DNA of 42,807 bases from an uncultured Bacteroidota bacterium (lineage in GTDB: Bacteria > Bacteroidota > Bacteroidia > Flavobacteriales > Flavobacteriaceae): positions 1-42,807 of the forward strand of contig CABWYN010000009.1 in NCBI GenBank assembly GCA_902509675.1, read 5' to 3'. A program made the position numbers and the translations under genes. A model generated the notes under the pieces. The model did not search any database, had not been told where the DNA came from, and saw nothing but the letters and a program-made list of their open reading frames with translations. This document shows, piece after piece, positions 16,934-25,695 of this stretch. Every line of letters begins with the position of its first letter. Position 1 is the stretch's first letter.

Positions 16934-17284
16934 TTAACTTCTCTTTTCTTTAATTTTTGCCTTTTTACCGGTAAGGTTTCTGAAATAAAATATTCTGGCT
17001 CTTCTTACTTTTCCTCTTTTATTTACCTCTATTTTTTGAAGTGAGGGTGAATTGATTGGGAATATTCTTTCAACTCCGATTGAACCTGACATTTTTCTGA
17101 TTGTAAAAGTCTCTGTAGATCCAGAGCCTCTTCTTTGTAGAACAACACCTTTAAAAAACTGTGTTCTCTTTTTATCACCTTCCTTAATTTCGTAATAAAC
17201 AGTTATCGTATCTCCTGCACTGAAAGTAGGAAGTTCATTATTTTGTAGTAATTGATCTTCTACAAACTTAACTAGTGAGCTCAT
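16934..17284 (-). CDS. rplS: 50S ribosomal protein L19
   Basis: 116 residues. FSAGDTITVYYEIKEGDKKR and QFFKGVVLQRRGSGSTETFT with FPINSPSLQKIEV are the L19 signature, and the C-terminus RRARIFYFRNLTGKKAKIKE is standard. Preceded by a predicted promoter and about 66-nt leader, so it is not simply read through from trmD. The ncRNA locus follows on the same strand, 84 bp or more downstream. Confidence 0.98.
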   Translation of the reverse strand: MSSLVKFVEDQLLQNNELPTFSAGDTITVYYEIKEGDKKRTQFFKGVVLQRRGSGSTETFTIRKMSGSIGVERIFPINSPSLQKIEVNKRGKVRRARIFYFRNLTGKKAKIKEKRS

Positions 17285-17355
17285 TTTAATTTTTTTATGA
17301 TTTAGTTCTAGCCAACGTTAGTTTCTTTAACTAAGAGGTTGAACAGAAACGCGTG

Positions 17356-17363
17356 CAAATATA
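17356..17363 (-). promoter_or_regulatory. Bacteroidota -7 box (TATATTTG) for rplS
   Basis: TATATTTG on the minus strand, an exact match to TAnnTTTG. The implied leader of about 65 nt before the rplS ATG is long for this genome and contains the hairpin TTAGTT-AAAG-AAACTAA. Confidence 0.45.
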
Positions 17364-17404
17364 ATTAAAAAAATAAATTACTAAGAAATTTGTAGAAAAT
17401 AAAT

Positions 17405-18076
17405 TTATAATAAATCGGGTCTTTTTTTCTTTGTCAAATTAACAGACTGTTCAGTTCTCCATTTTTCTATTTCTTTTTGATGCCCACTAAGAAGGATTTC
17501 AGGAACCGGCCAATTGTTATATTCTTTGGGTCTTGAATAGACAGGGTGAGATAGTAAATTATCCTGAAAAGAATCTGTTAACGCAGAGGTTTCATCCCCC
17601 AGTACACCTGGAATTAATCTGATTATACCGTCAGTTAATATAGCGGCGGGTAATTCTCCACCGGTTAATACATAATCACCAATAGATATTTCCATTGTGA
17701 TTAAATTATCTCTAACCCTTTGATCTATCCCTTTATAATGTCCACATAAAATGATTATATTTTTGACACACGATAATTTGTTACATGTTTGTTGATTTAA
17801 CTTCATTCCATCAGGACTCATGTAGATTATTTCGTCGTAATTTCTTTCCTTCTTGAGTTTAGAGATACATTTATCAATGGGTTCAATTAACATAACCATT
17901 CCTGCACCTCCACCGTATTGATAATCATCAATGGATTTATATTTATTTACGGAATAATCCCTGAGGTTATGAATGTAGATATCTACTAAATTTTTCTCAA
18001 CACTTTTTTTAATTATTGAAGAATTAAAAGGTCCAGATAATAGTTCGGGTACAGCAGAAATGATATCTATTCTCAT
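17405..18076 (-). CDS. trmD: tRNA (guanine-N1)-methyltransferase
   Basis: Methylates G37 of tRNAs with a G at position 36, preventing +1 frameshifting. 223 residues. SPOUT knot motifs: [28 protein letters not shown] and [13 protein letters not shown] with the SAM-binding loop. The C-terminal domain has the RP(K)[16 protein letters not shown] segment. It starts 9 bp after the htrA stop and is likely in one operon with it. rplS lies next but has its own promoter. Confidence 0.96.
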   Translation of the reverse strand: MRIDIISAVPELLSGPFNSSIIKKSVEKNLVDIYIHNLRDYSVNKYKSIDDYQYGGGAGMVMLIEPIDKCISKLKKERNYDEIIYMSPDGMKLNQQTCNKLSCVKNIIILCGHYKGIDQRVRDNLITMEISIGDYVLTGGELPAAILTDGIIRLIPGVLGDETSALTDSFQDNLLSHPVYSRPKEYNNWPVPEILLSGHQKEIEKWRTEQSVNLTKKKRPDLL

Positions 18077-18085
18077 GTAAAAGAT

Positions 18086-19513
18086 TTATCTAAAGTTAAA
18101 TCTTTCTAACTTATTATCAGCAGTAAGTATTTCAATTGTTACAGGATCATAATAATTTCTTGACTTTACTATTTTGTCTACATCAGAAATTGAGTTGATC
18201 ATTGTACCGTTTATTTTTTTTATAACATCACCTTCATTAATCCCATAATCTTCCCAATAACTTTTGTAATCATTGTTGAATTCAGAAATTTTCACGCCCT
18301 TATCAAAATCTTTATTTGTTAACTCGTTAGCACTCATGTTTTTTAGAATTCCAATCAAATAAAAATTGATTCTTTCATTTCTATTTAATTGAACCATAAT
18401 TTTTTTAGACTCGTTAGCTCGCTTAAGATTTATACTAACAACATCGTTTGGTCTTTTTGTATTTAAATAGCCTTTTAGATCAGAAAATTTAGAAATTTTT
18501 ATTCCATCAATATCTTTAATTATATCACCAATTTGAACCCCTGCTGACTTTGCACCAGATTCTTTATCAATTCCGTTTATATAAAATCCTTCTGTATCAG
18601 AAACATTTAATTCATTAGCTCTTGAGCTATTCAATGAAGTACCAGTTACACCCAGGAATCCATATTGAACAATCCCGTATTCTAATATGTCTTCAATTAC
18701 TTTTTTGGCAATATTACTAGGGACAGCGAATGAATACCCTACATAAGAGCCTGTTTGAGTTTGTATAGCTGTGTTAATACCAATTAACTCACCTTTTTCA
18801 TTAATCAGAGCTCCACCAGAATTTCCAGGATTAACAGCTGCGTCGGTTTGAATATATGATTGTGTTGTTCTGCCTGTAGGGTCCAAGCTCCTAGATTTTG
18901 CTGAAATTATCCCAGCCGTAACAGTAGATGTTAAATTAAATGGGTTTCCTACTGCAAGCACCCATTCTCCAATTTGAGTTGAATCGCTGTCACCAAATAC
19001 TGCATATGGTAATTCTTCCAAAGATTCAATTTTAAGTAATGCTATGTCATTTTGTTCGTCACTACCTATAATTTTAGCATTATAGGATTGATTATTATTA
19101 GAAGTAATTTGGATGTTTTCAGCATTTTCTATTACATGGTGATTGGTCACAATATATCCGTCAGATGAAATTATAACTCCTGATCCTGATCCAAGTTGAG
19201 GTTTTCTTTGAACTCGACCAAATAAAAAATCTTCAATACTAAAATCAGATTCTGAGGATGACGCACTTTTCACGTGTACAACGGTATTAATAGATTTTTT
19301 AGCAATTTCTACAAAATCAGGTTTTTGTGAGTCTAAATATGAAAAGTTGGTGTTTTGAGTCTTTTTAAAATTATCTAACATCAACTCTTTACTTTTTTCA
19401 TTATTGATCTTGTCAATCTTTTCTTCAATACTATAATTAATGTAAGAAAAAGTAAATAAAACAGAAGATGTTAAAACAAATAGTCCGATGGAATAAAAAA
19501 ATATTTTTTTCAT
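18086..19513 (-). CDS. HtrA/DegQ-family periplasmic serine protease
   Basis: 475 residues from the ATG chosen here; the TTG at 19549 would add 12 residues without hydrophobic character and is unlikely. An N-terminal signal/anchor KIFFYSIGLFVLTSSVLFTF is followed by the trypsin-like domain with the complete triad: His in IVTNHHVIENA, Asp in NDIALLKIE, Ser in NPGNSGGALIN. Two PDZ domains follow (about 285-370 and 385-475). It degrades or refolds misfolded envelope proteins. The locus tag degP or degQ cannot be decided from sequence. Confidence 0.92.
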   Translation of the reverse strand: MKKIFFYSIGLFVLTSSVLFTFSYINYSIEEKIDKINNEKSKELMLDNFKKTQNTNFSYLDSQKPDFVEIAKKSINTVVHVKSASSSESDFSIEDFLFGRVQRKPQLGSGSGVIISSDGYIVTNHHVIENAENIQITSNNNQSYNAKIIGSDEQNDIALLKIESLEELPYAVFGDSDSTQIGEWVLAVGNPFNLTSTVTAGIISAKSRSLDPTGRTTQSYIQTDAAVNPGNSGGALINEKGELIGINTAIQTQTGSYVGYSFAVPSNIAKKVIEDILEYGIVQYGFLGVTGTSLNSSRANELNVSDTEGFYINGIDKESGAKSAGVQIGDIIKDIDGIKISKFSDLKGYLNTKRPNDVVSINLKRANESKKIMVQLNRNERINFYLIGILKNMSANELTNKDFDKGVKISEFNNDYKSYWEDYGINEGDVIKKINGTMINSISDVDKIVKSRNYYDPVTIEILTADNKLERFNFR

Positions 19514-19606
19514 AGTACAATACTTATTATTAAAAATAAAAAATATCAATTTTCGTGCTAAATTTTTTAACTCATATTTAACAATTTAAGATGGACCATT
19601 TATTTA

Positions 19607-19614
19607 TATATTTG
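19607..19614 (+). promoter_or_regulatory. Bacteroidota -7 box (TATATTTG) for dapF
   Basis: An exact TAnnTTTG match ending 5 nt before the dapF ATG, with TTTA at 19585-19588 spaced 18 nt upstream as -33 element. Transcription would begin at or next to the ATG. Confidence 0.55.
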
Positions 19615-19619
19615 TTCAT

Positions 19620-20417
19620 ATGAAAATTGATTTTTTTAAATATGAGGGTACAGGGAATGATTTTGTAATTATTGACAATAGGGATTTAAAATTTAAAAAA
19701 AATAATAAAGAATTGATTCAGAGCATTTGTGATCGAAAAAATGGTGTTGGTTCTGACGGACTAATTTTATTAGAAAACCACCTAACATTTAATTTCAGCA
19801 TGATATATTTTAATGCTGATGGTTCCGAATCAGGCTTTTGCGGTAACGGTTCAAGATGTATAACACATTTGGCAAAGAAGTTAAATATAATAGAAAAAAA
19901 TGCTGTTTTTAGTGCAATTGATGGCATACACGAATCAAGAATATTTAACGGAAAAATTAGTGTTAAAATGAATAAAGTTTTAAAAGCGGACATATACAAG
20001 TATGATGATAATTACAATACTACATTTATTAATACTGGATCACCACATTTAATCAGATTGTTTCATAATATCGATACTATAGATGTAGTAAATAAAGCAA
20101 AAGAGATAAAATTAAAATATCCCGATTACACTGAGGGTTTGAATATAAATTTTTGTGAGATTTCTGATTCTATTATCAAATTAAGGACTTATGAAAGAGG
20201 GGTAGAGGATGAAACCCTTTCTTGTGGAACAGGTGCAGTTGCCTCAGCAATTTTTTTAAAAGAATCTGGTTTAGTAAATTATGATAAAATACAAATTCAA
20301 ATGAAGGGAGGTAAGCTTTCTGTTGATCTTACAGATGAAGGAGATTTTTATTCAGATATTTGGCTTTCTGGTGATGTAAATATGGTTTTTAAAGGAGTAT
20401 ATAATAAATTTGACTGA
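19620..20417 (+). CDS. dapF: Diaminopimelate epimerase
   Basis: Converts LL- to meso-diaminopimelate for lysine and peptidoglycan synthesis. 265 residues. Both catalytic cysteines are present: FCGNGSRC (about 73-80) and LSCGTGAVASA (about 201-211). The opening FFKYEGTGNDFVIIDN is the family N-terminus. The stop overlaps the next start codon as TGATG, so translation is coupled to the acetyltransferase gene. Confidence 0.97.
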   Translation: MKIDFFKYEGTGNDFVIIDNRDLKFKKNNKELIQSICDRKNGVGSDGLILLENHLTFNFSMIYFNADGSESGFCGNGSRCITHLAKKLNIIEKNAVFSAIDGIHESRIFNGKISVKMNKVLKADIYKYDDNYNTTFINTGSPHLIRLFHNIDTIDVVNKAKEIKLKYPDYTEGLNINFCEISDSIIKLRTYERGVEDETLSCGTGAVASAIFLKESGLVNYDKIQIQMKGGKLSVDLTDEGDFYSDIWLSGDVNMVFKGVYNKFD

Positions 20418-20923
20418 TGATTTATTTAAGAAAACTTACCATTGATGACTTTGATTATTTGAACTCAGTTGAAAATAATAAGTCTTTTTGGAAATATTCA
20501 TTTAGTAATCAATCCTATTCGCGAGAAGAATTAATTCAATTTATTTATGATTCTCAACTTCCTATTGATCAAACAAATCAGATTAGATTTGTGATATGTA
20601 AATTAGAAACAAATGAAAATTTAGGTTTTGTTGATCTATTTGAAATTGATTTGGTTAAACTAAAGGCCGGAGTTTCGATAATAATCCCAAAGCCGGAAAA
20701 CAGAAGTAAGGGATACGGTAGATTGTCTCTTAGAAAAATAGTAGAGTTTGGGATAAGAGAATTAAATATCAAAAATTTATATTGTAATATTTCTGACGAT
20801 AATTTATTGAGTATTAATTGTTTTAAATCTGTTGGTTTTGAAGAAATTTCTAAAAACAGCAATGAGTATGTGTCTTCTTCAAAAAATAATGATAAATCTG
20901 TAATCCAATTACAATGTACATAA
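20417..20923 (+). CDS. GNAT family N-acetyltransferase (RimJ/RimL-like)
   Basis: 168 residues. It begins YLRKLTIDDFDYL, has the acetyl-CoA pyrophosphate-binding segment RSKGYGRLSLR (about 95-105), and ends with NCFKSVGFEE, the usual last GNAT strand and helix. The substrate is unknown. Its start overlaps the dapF stop and its end overlaps mltG by 10 bp, so the three genes are one translational unit; flavobacteria commonly keep dapF-GNAT-mltG together. Confidence 0.87.
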   Translation: MIYLRKLTIDDFDYLNSVENNKSFWKYSFSNQSYSREELIQFIYDSQLPIDQTNQIRFVICKLETNENLGFVDLFEIDLVKLKAGVSIIIPKPENRSKGYGRLSLRKIVEFGIRELNIKNLYCNISDDNLLSINCFKSVGFEEISKNSNEYVSSSKNNDKSVIQLQCT

Positions 20924-21951
20924 GAAAAATCTTAATATTGATTGCTGGAATTGGTCTCGTTTTAATGGGGTCATTTGCTTTTTATATTTATAAAGTAATG
21001 TTTATGTCAAATACCTCATTTGAAACTGATTATGTGCATATATATATAAAATCAGAAACAACATTGAATCAATTTTTAAATCAGGTAGATCCTTATTTGC
21101 TAAATACTGATGATTTTAATGTATTGGCAAAAAGAAAAAAATATAATGTCAGACCTGGAAAATATAGAATAAATAAAGGGATGAGTAATAACGATATAAT
21201 AAATTCTTTAAGGTCTAAAAACATCACTGTCAATATCACATACAACAACATAAAAGATTTAAATGATCTAGCTGGAAAAATTTCAAGCCAAATTGAAGCT
21301 GATAGTATTTCTTTTCTAAATACATTTAAAACAGGTTTTTTTAGAGAAAAAGGTTTTGATGAAAGAAATATCTTATCAATGTATGTACCGAACAGTTATA
21401 ATTTTTTCTGGAACACAAGTGCAGAAAAATTTAACGAAAGAATGTTTGAAGAGTATACTAAATTTTGGCAAAAAAATAATAGGGTTGAAAAAGCAAATAA
21501 AATTGGTTTGTCAAAAATTGAAGTAATGATACTTGCATCAATAGTTTACGAAGAATCAAAACAAAATATAGATTTGCGTAAAATTGCTGGGGTTTATATT
21601 AACAGACTAAATGATAATTGGAAGTTAGGTGCCGATCCAACGGTAAAATTTGCCGCATATCAGCTTGATGAATATAAAAACACAGTTATTCGTAGGGTTT
21701 TGAATAAACATCTCAAAATAGACTCTCCCTACAATACATATAAATATCATGGACTTCCGCCAGGGATAATTTCTATGCCTTCAATTCAAGCTATAGATGC
21801 GGTTTTAAACTATGAAAAGCATAATTATTATTTTTTTGCAGCTAACCCTAGTAAACCAGGCTATCACAGTTTTGCAAAATCACTTTCAGAACATAAAAGA
21901 AATGCAAGAAAGTTTCATAAATATTTAAACAGTAAGGGGATCAAAAAATAA
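20914..21951 (+). CDS. mltG: Endolytic peptidoglycan transglycosylase MltG
   Basis: 345 residues, YceG-like. One N-terminal transmembrane helix (about 7-27), then the LysM-like segment around RPGKYRINKGMSNNDIINSL, then the catalytic domain with the essential Glu in ASIVYEESKQ (about 210-220), LGADPTVKFA and SPYNTYKYHGLPPGIISMP. Cuts nascent glycan strands and sets their length. The 3' end overlaps the convergent methyltransferase gene by 11 bp. Confidence 0.95.
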   Translation: MYIRKILILIAGIGLVLMGSFAFYIYKVMFMSNTSFETDYVHIYIKSETTLNQFLNQVDPYLLNTDDFNVLAKRKKYNVRPGKYRINKGMSNNDIINSLRSKNITVNITYNNIKDLNDLAGKISSQIEADSISFLNTFKTGFFREKGFDERNILSMYVPNSYNFFWNTSAEKFNERMFEEYTKFWQKNNRVEKANKIGLSKIEVMILASIVYEESKQNIDLRKIAGVYINRLNDNWKLGADPTVKFAAYQLDEYKNTVIRRVLNKHLKIDSPYNTYKYHGLPPGIISMPSIQAIDAVLNYEKHNYYFFAANPSKPGYHSFAKSLSEHKRNARKFHKYLNSKGIKK

Positions 21952-22648
21952 ATAAGTCTGAGTGAAAGATAAATATTGTTGGTTCTTTGTCAATAGCAGT
22001 TTTTTTTGATTTCCAATCCTTTATTTGAAGAGTTTTTATTTTTTGGTTTTTAGAGCCGATATTTTTAGCAATGCATAAAAATGTATTATTATTTAAATTT
22101 TTTATCAACTCGTCAAAAAGAAATTGATTTCTGTAAGGGGTTTCTATAAATATTTGTGATTGGTTATTATTTTTAGAATGTATTTCAAATTTTCTAATTT
22201 TTTTTGACCTTTCATTTTTATCTACTGGAAGATATCCGTTAAAGCTGAAATTATTACCATTTAATCCAGAGCTCATCATTGCAAGTAATATGGAAGATGG
22301 GCCAACCAACGGAATTACATTGATTTCGTTTTGGTGAGCATGCAGAATTAATCCTGCACCTGGATCAGCTATATTAGGACAGCCAGCATCAGAAAGTAAA
22401 CCAATGTCTTTTCCCTCAAAGCATGGTTTTAATTGTTTTGAGGTTAGTATTGAATCTTTTTCATTAAGAACTTCAAAATTATTATGAATTAATTTTTTTT
22501 CAGGGCAAATTCTTTTTAGAAAGCTGATAGATACTTTTATATTTTCTACAATAAAATGATCGATGGACTTAACGATATTTTTATTTATTTCAGGGAAGAG
22601 ATTATTCTCACTGATTGAACTTGGGATAATGTAAAGATTTCCTTTGAT
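21941..22648 (-). CDS. SAM-dependent methyltransferase, RsmI/tetrapyrrole methylase family (non-AUG start)
   Basis: About 235 residues. A TTG at 22309 would give only the C-terminal half, but the frame continues upstream: IKGNLYIIPSSISENNLFPE, then KSIDHFIVENIKVSISFLK, the SAM-binding LLSDAGCPNIADPGAGLIL, and IPLVGPSSILLAMMSSGLNG. This is the flavobacterial RsmI-like family, normally starting near NGKLYLIP. In-frame ATG, GTG and TTG are absent between the stop TGA (inside dnaA) and this N-terminus; the possible starts are ATC (22648), ACG (22651) or ATA (22663, overlapping the dnaA stop). It likely methylates 16S rRNA or another substrate of the family. It sits directly after dnaA. Confidence 0.82.
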   Translation of the reverse strand: MKGNLYIIPSSISENNLFPEINKNIVKSIDHFIVENIKVSISFLKRICPEKKLIHNNFEVLNEKDSILTSKQLKPCFEGKDIGLLSDAGCPNIADPGAGLILHAHQNEINVIPLVGPSSILLAMMSSGLNGNNFSFNGYLPVDKNERSKKIRKFEIHSKNNNQSQIFIETPYRNQFLFDELIKNLNNNTFLCIAKNIGSKNQKIKTLQIKDWKSKKTAIDKEPTIFIFHSDLFIF

Positions 22649-22659
22649 CGTAGATTTAT

Positions 22660-24087
22660 TTATACGGAAAGTTTTTTTCCAAGATCTTCAACAAACTTTC
22701 TAAATTGTTTATCTGTTGAGGATAGGTTGTCTACTGTTTTACATGCATGAAGAACTGTAGCGTGATCTCTTTTACCGATTTGAGATCCTATACTAGCTAA
22801 TGATGCTTTGGTGTATTTTTTTGCAAAGAACATTGCTAGTTGTCTAGCCTGCACAATGTGTCTTTTTCTTGTTTTAGATTGTAGGGTAGGGATGTCCATT
22901 TGGAAATAATCTGAAACAATCTTTTGAATATAATCTATTGAAACTTCGCGTTTGGTATTCTTGACAAATTTTTCAATAATTTCTTTAGCCAAAGAAATAT
23001 TAATTTCTTTTCTGTTAAATGATGCTTGGGCAATAAGTGAAATTATTGCTCCTTCTAATTCACGAACATTACTTTTAATGTTTTTGGCAACATAATGAAC
23101 AACATCTTCATTCATTTCAATTCCGTCACGGTATAGTTTATTTTTCAGAATAGATACACGTGTTTCAAAATCAGGTTTTTGAAGTTCAGCAGAAAGACCC
23201 CATTTAAATCTAGATAACAATCTAAGTTCAATATCCTGCATGTCAACAGGAGGCTTATCGCTTGTTAGAACAACCTGCTTACCATTTTGATGCAGGTGGT
23301 TAAATATGTGGAAAAATACATCCTGAGTTCCAGGTTTCCCAGAAAAAAACTGAATATCATCAATGATTAAGACATCAATAATCTGGTAGAAATATATAAA
23401 ATCATTTCTGTTATTCTTTTTTACAGCTTCTATGTATTGCTGAGTAAATTTTTCAGCTGTTGTGTAAAGGACTGTTTTTTCAGGATATCTTTTTTTGATA
23501 TCAATTCCTATAGCATTAGCTAAATGAGTCTTTCCTAATCCAACACCTCCAAAAATTAAGAATGGATTAAAGGAGGTTCCTCCTGGCTTGTTAGCTACAG
23601 CGATACCTGCATTTCTAGCAAGTCTATTAGAGTCACCTTCTAGAAAATTTTCAAAAGTATAATTTGGATTTAGCTGAGATTCAACTTTAACGTTTTTAAT
23701 TCCTGGAATAATAAATGGATTTTTTAATTCCGGAACAGATCTATTAATCGGAGTGGTAGCATTTTGAGTTGTTATTGCTGAACTATTTGAGCTAGGAATT
23801 TTTTCCGTAAAGGCTTGAGAATTTCCAAAAGTGTTTTCCATTTTAATAATGTAAACCAGCTTAGCATCATCTCCCAAAGTTTTTTGCAATGCAACTTTTA
23901 AGATCTTAACATAGTGTTCCTCTAACCATTCATAGAAAAACTTACTAGGGACTTCCACACTTAAAACTTTACCTGCTAATTTTACTGCTTTTATTGGCTC
24001 AAACCAAGTCTTAAAAGCTTGTGGTTGAATATTGTCTTTTATAAACTTAAGACAGTCAGACCACACAGAATTAGCATTTATATTCAT
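22660..24087 (-). CDS. dnaA: Chromosomal replication initiator protein DnaA
   Basis: 475 residues with all four domains: domain I (about 1-90), a linker rich in Ser/Thr/Asn (about 95-150), the AAA+ domain III with Walker A GVGLGKTH (about 185) and Walker B VLIIDDIQFF (about 245), and domain IV with the DnaA-box-binding signature GKRDHATVLHACKTVDNL. The upstream 198 bp is AT-rich but shows no consensus DnaA boxes. The downstream methyltransferase gene overlaps or abuts it, so it is probably expressed from the same mRNA. Confidence 0.98.
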   Translation of the reverse strand: MNINANSVWSDCLKFIKDNIQPQAFKTWFEPIKAVKLAGKVLSVEVPSKFFYEWLEEHYVKILKVALQKTLGDDAKLVYIIKMENTFGNSQAFTEKIPSSNSSAITTQNATTPINRSVPELKNPFIIPGIKNVKVESQLNPNYTFENFLEGDSNRLARNAGIAVANKPGGTSFNPFLIFGGVGLGKTHLANAIGIDIKKRYPEKTVLYTTAEKFTQQYIEAVKKNNRNDFIYFYQIIDVLIIDDIQFFSGKPGTQDVFFHIFNHLHQNGKQVVLTSDKPPVDMQDIELRLLSRFKWGLSAELQKPDFETRVSILKNKLYRDGIEMNEDVVHYVAKNIKSNVRELEGAIISLIAQASFNRKEINISLAKEIIEKFVKNTKREVSIDYIQKIVSDYFQMDIPTLQSKTRKRHIVQARQLAMFFAKKYTKASLASIGSQIGKRDHATVLHACKTVDNLSSTDKQFRKFVEDLGKKLSV

Positions 24088-24285
24088 TTATTAAATAATT
24101 AAATTGTCAGAATTTAAGTCCACTTTTGATTTAACATGGATTCATGTGTCTACCAAAACTTGAGTAACAAATATGTAAACAAATTTTTTAAAAAAAAAAT
24201 TAAAAAGGGTTGTTTTTTAAATTTTTTTTTTCCAAGTTTTGATCATTGAAAAATAATCAGTTATTTACCCTTTTTATTGTGAATT

Positions 24286-24690
24286 ATGAAAAATTTCTCC
24301 ATCAAAATTAAAGTTCGATATTGTGAAACTGACCAAATGGGTTTAGTTCATCATGGAAGTTATGTGAATTATTTTGAAGAGGCACGAATTTCATGGATTT
24401 CTAATTTAGGTTTTTCATATAGTGAAATGGAAAAGTCTGGAATTATCCTTCCGGTTTCTAGACTTAATGTAAGTTATTTAAAACCAGCTTATTTTGATGA
24501 TGAATTAATTGTTAATGTTGAGCTTGCTGAATTACCAACTTCAAGATTAATTTTTAATTACACAATAAAAAACAAAGATGAAGTTGTTGTAACAGGTAAT
24601 ACAGTTTTAGCATTCTTAAATAAAGAAACTAAGAAGCCTGTTAGGTGTCCAGATTATATGTTGGAAAAAGTAACTCCTTTGTTTTTGTAA
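24286..24690 (+). CDS. Acyl-CoA thioesterase, YbgC/4-HBT hotdog family
   Basis: 134 residues. The N-terminus VRYCETDQMGLVHHGSYVNYFEEARISW carries the catalytic Asp (in ETDQMG) and the YxxYFEEAR helix of the 4-hydroxybenzoyl-CoA thioesterase hotdog fold. The rest matches in pattern (VSRLNVSYLKPAYFDDEL). Predicted to hydrolyse short acyl-CoA or acyl-ACP esters; the physiological substrate is unknown. The last 37 bp overlap the 3' end of ribD on the other strand. Confidence 0.9.
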   Translation: MKNFSIKIKVRYCETDQMGLVHHGSYVNYFEEARISWISNLGFSYSEMEKSGIILPVSRLNVSYLKPAYFDDELIVNVELAELPTSRLIFNYTIKNKDEVVVTGNTVLAFLNKETKKPVRCPDYMLEKVTPLFL

Positions 24691-25676
24691 TATACAAGTT
24701 CATTATTACCAATTGTTATATTTTTAATAGCCTTATATTTTATTATAGGACTTTTAATTCCATCAACTAATTTTTCTTGAGTTTTAAAAATCCTCATCTC
24801 ATCCCATGTGTTACTGTCTAAAAAATTTGATAATGTTTTTGTTCCACCTTCAATGATGATTGAAACAATTTTATCATCATAAAATTTATCACAAATTTGT
24901 CTTGTAACATTCTTTTCAAAATCAATTTCTTCGCTATTAAGTATAGTAACCTTTGAGTCTTGATTAAAAATTTGGTAATCTTTTTCAAAGCCTTTTTTTG
25001 ACAATATATATATGTCACAATTTTTTCCTTCCCAATCTCTAGTTGTTAATCTGGGATTATCTTCACGAATTGTTTTAGCTCCTACTAAAATAGCCTGCTC
25101 TTCACTTCTCCATTTGTGAACTAATTGTCTAGATTTTGTATTAGAAATCCAATATGGCTCATCAATATTTTTTTGTTTTGGAGCAATGAATCCGTCAGCG
25201 GTTTCAGCCCACTTGAGAATTATGTATGGTCTTTTGTTTAAAATATAGCACAGGAATCTTTTATGATGTTCAATACACTCATTTTTTAAAATTCCTGAAA
25301 TTACTTCAATTCCATTTTCTTTTAGTTTTTTAATTCCTTGTCCACAAACTAGTGGGTTAGGATCCTTAATTCCAATTACCACTTTTTTAATACCATTAGA
25401 AATAATTTTATCTACACATGGAGGCGTCTTACCATGGTGACAACAAGGCTCTAATGTTACATAGATTGTTGAATCTTTTATTAGTGATTTATTTTTTACT
25501 GAGTTAATTGCATTAACTTCTGCATGGTTTCCTCCGGCTATGGAAGTGAAACCTTCACCGATTATTTTATCATCAACTACTAGGCAACACCCAACGCTTG
25601 GATTTGGATATGTATTTCCTATCCCTAATTTACCAAGCTCAATACATCTACTAATATATTTTTCGTGTATATTCAC
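24654..25676 (-). CDS. ribD: Bifunctional riboflavin biosynthesis deaminase/reductase
   Basis: 340 residues, two domains. The N-terminal deaminase (about 1-145) has the zinc site: His-Ala-Glu in GNHAEVNA, and LEPCCHHGKTPPC. The C-terminal reductase (about 150-340) has RPYIILKWAETADGFIA, LVGAKTIREDNPRLTTR and IIEGGTKTLSNFL. It carries out steps two and three of riboflavin synthesis. The start is GTG (25676) by position relative to the -7 box and to the conserved first helix; no ATG lies nearby in frame. The gene is divergent from the GNAT gene with only 19 bp between start codons. Confidence 0.93.
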   Translation of the reverse strand: MNIHEKYISRCIELGKLGIGNTYPNPSVGCCLVVDDKIIGEGFTSIAGGNHAEVNAINSVKNKSLIKDSTIYVTLEPCCHHGKTPPCVDKIISNGIKKVVIGIKDPNPLVCGQGIKKLKENGIEVISGILKNECIEHHKRFLCYILNKRPYIILKWAETADGFIAPKQKNIDEPYWISNTKSRQLVHKWRSEEQAILVGAKTIREDNPRLTTRDWEGKNCDIYILSKKGFEKDYQIFNQDSKVTILNSEEIDFEKNVTRQICDKFYDDKIVSIIIEGGTKTLSNFLDSNTWDEMRIFKTQEKLVDGIKSPIIKYKAIKNITIGNNELVYYKNKGVTFSNI

Positions 25677-25680
25677 AATA

Positions 25681-25688
25681 CAAAAATA
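25681..25688 (-). promoter_or_regulatory. Bacteroidota -7 box (TATTTTTG) for ribD
   Basis: On the minus strand TATTTTTG ends 4 nt before the ribD GTG start, an exact TAnnTTTG match, so ribD mRNA should be leaderless. Its -33 region would lie within the start of the divergent GNAT gene. Confidence 0.5.
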
Positions 25689-25695
25689 CTATAAA

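Noticed and set aside
24088-24285. Possible chromosomal origin upstream of dnaA
   Set aside because: The gap is AT-rich with long A and T runs, but no TTATNCACA-type DnaA boxes are seen, and Bacteroidota origins are often not beside dnaA.
25540-25695. N-terminal extension of the GNAT protein
   Set aside because: The added residues are antisense to the ribD start and have no GNAT similarity; the ATG at 25696 fits the family.
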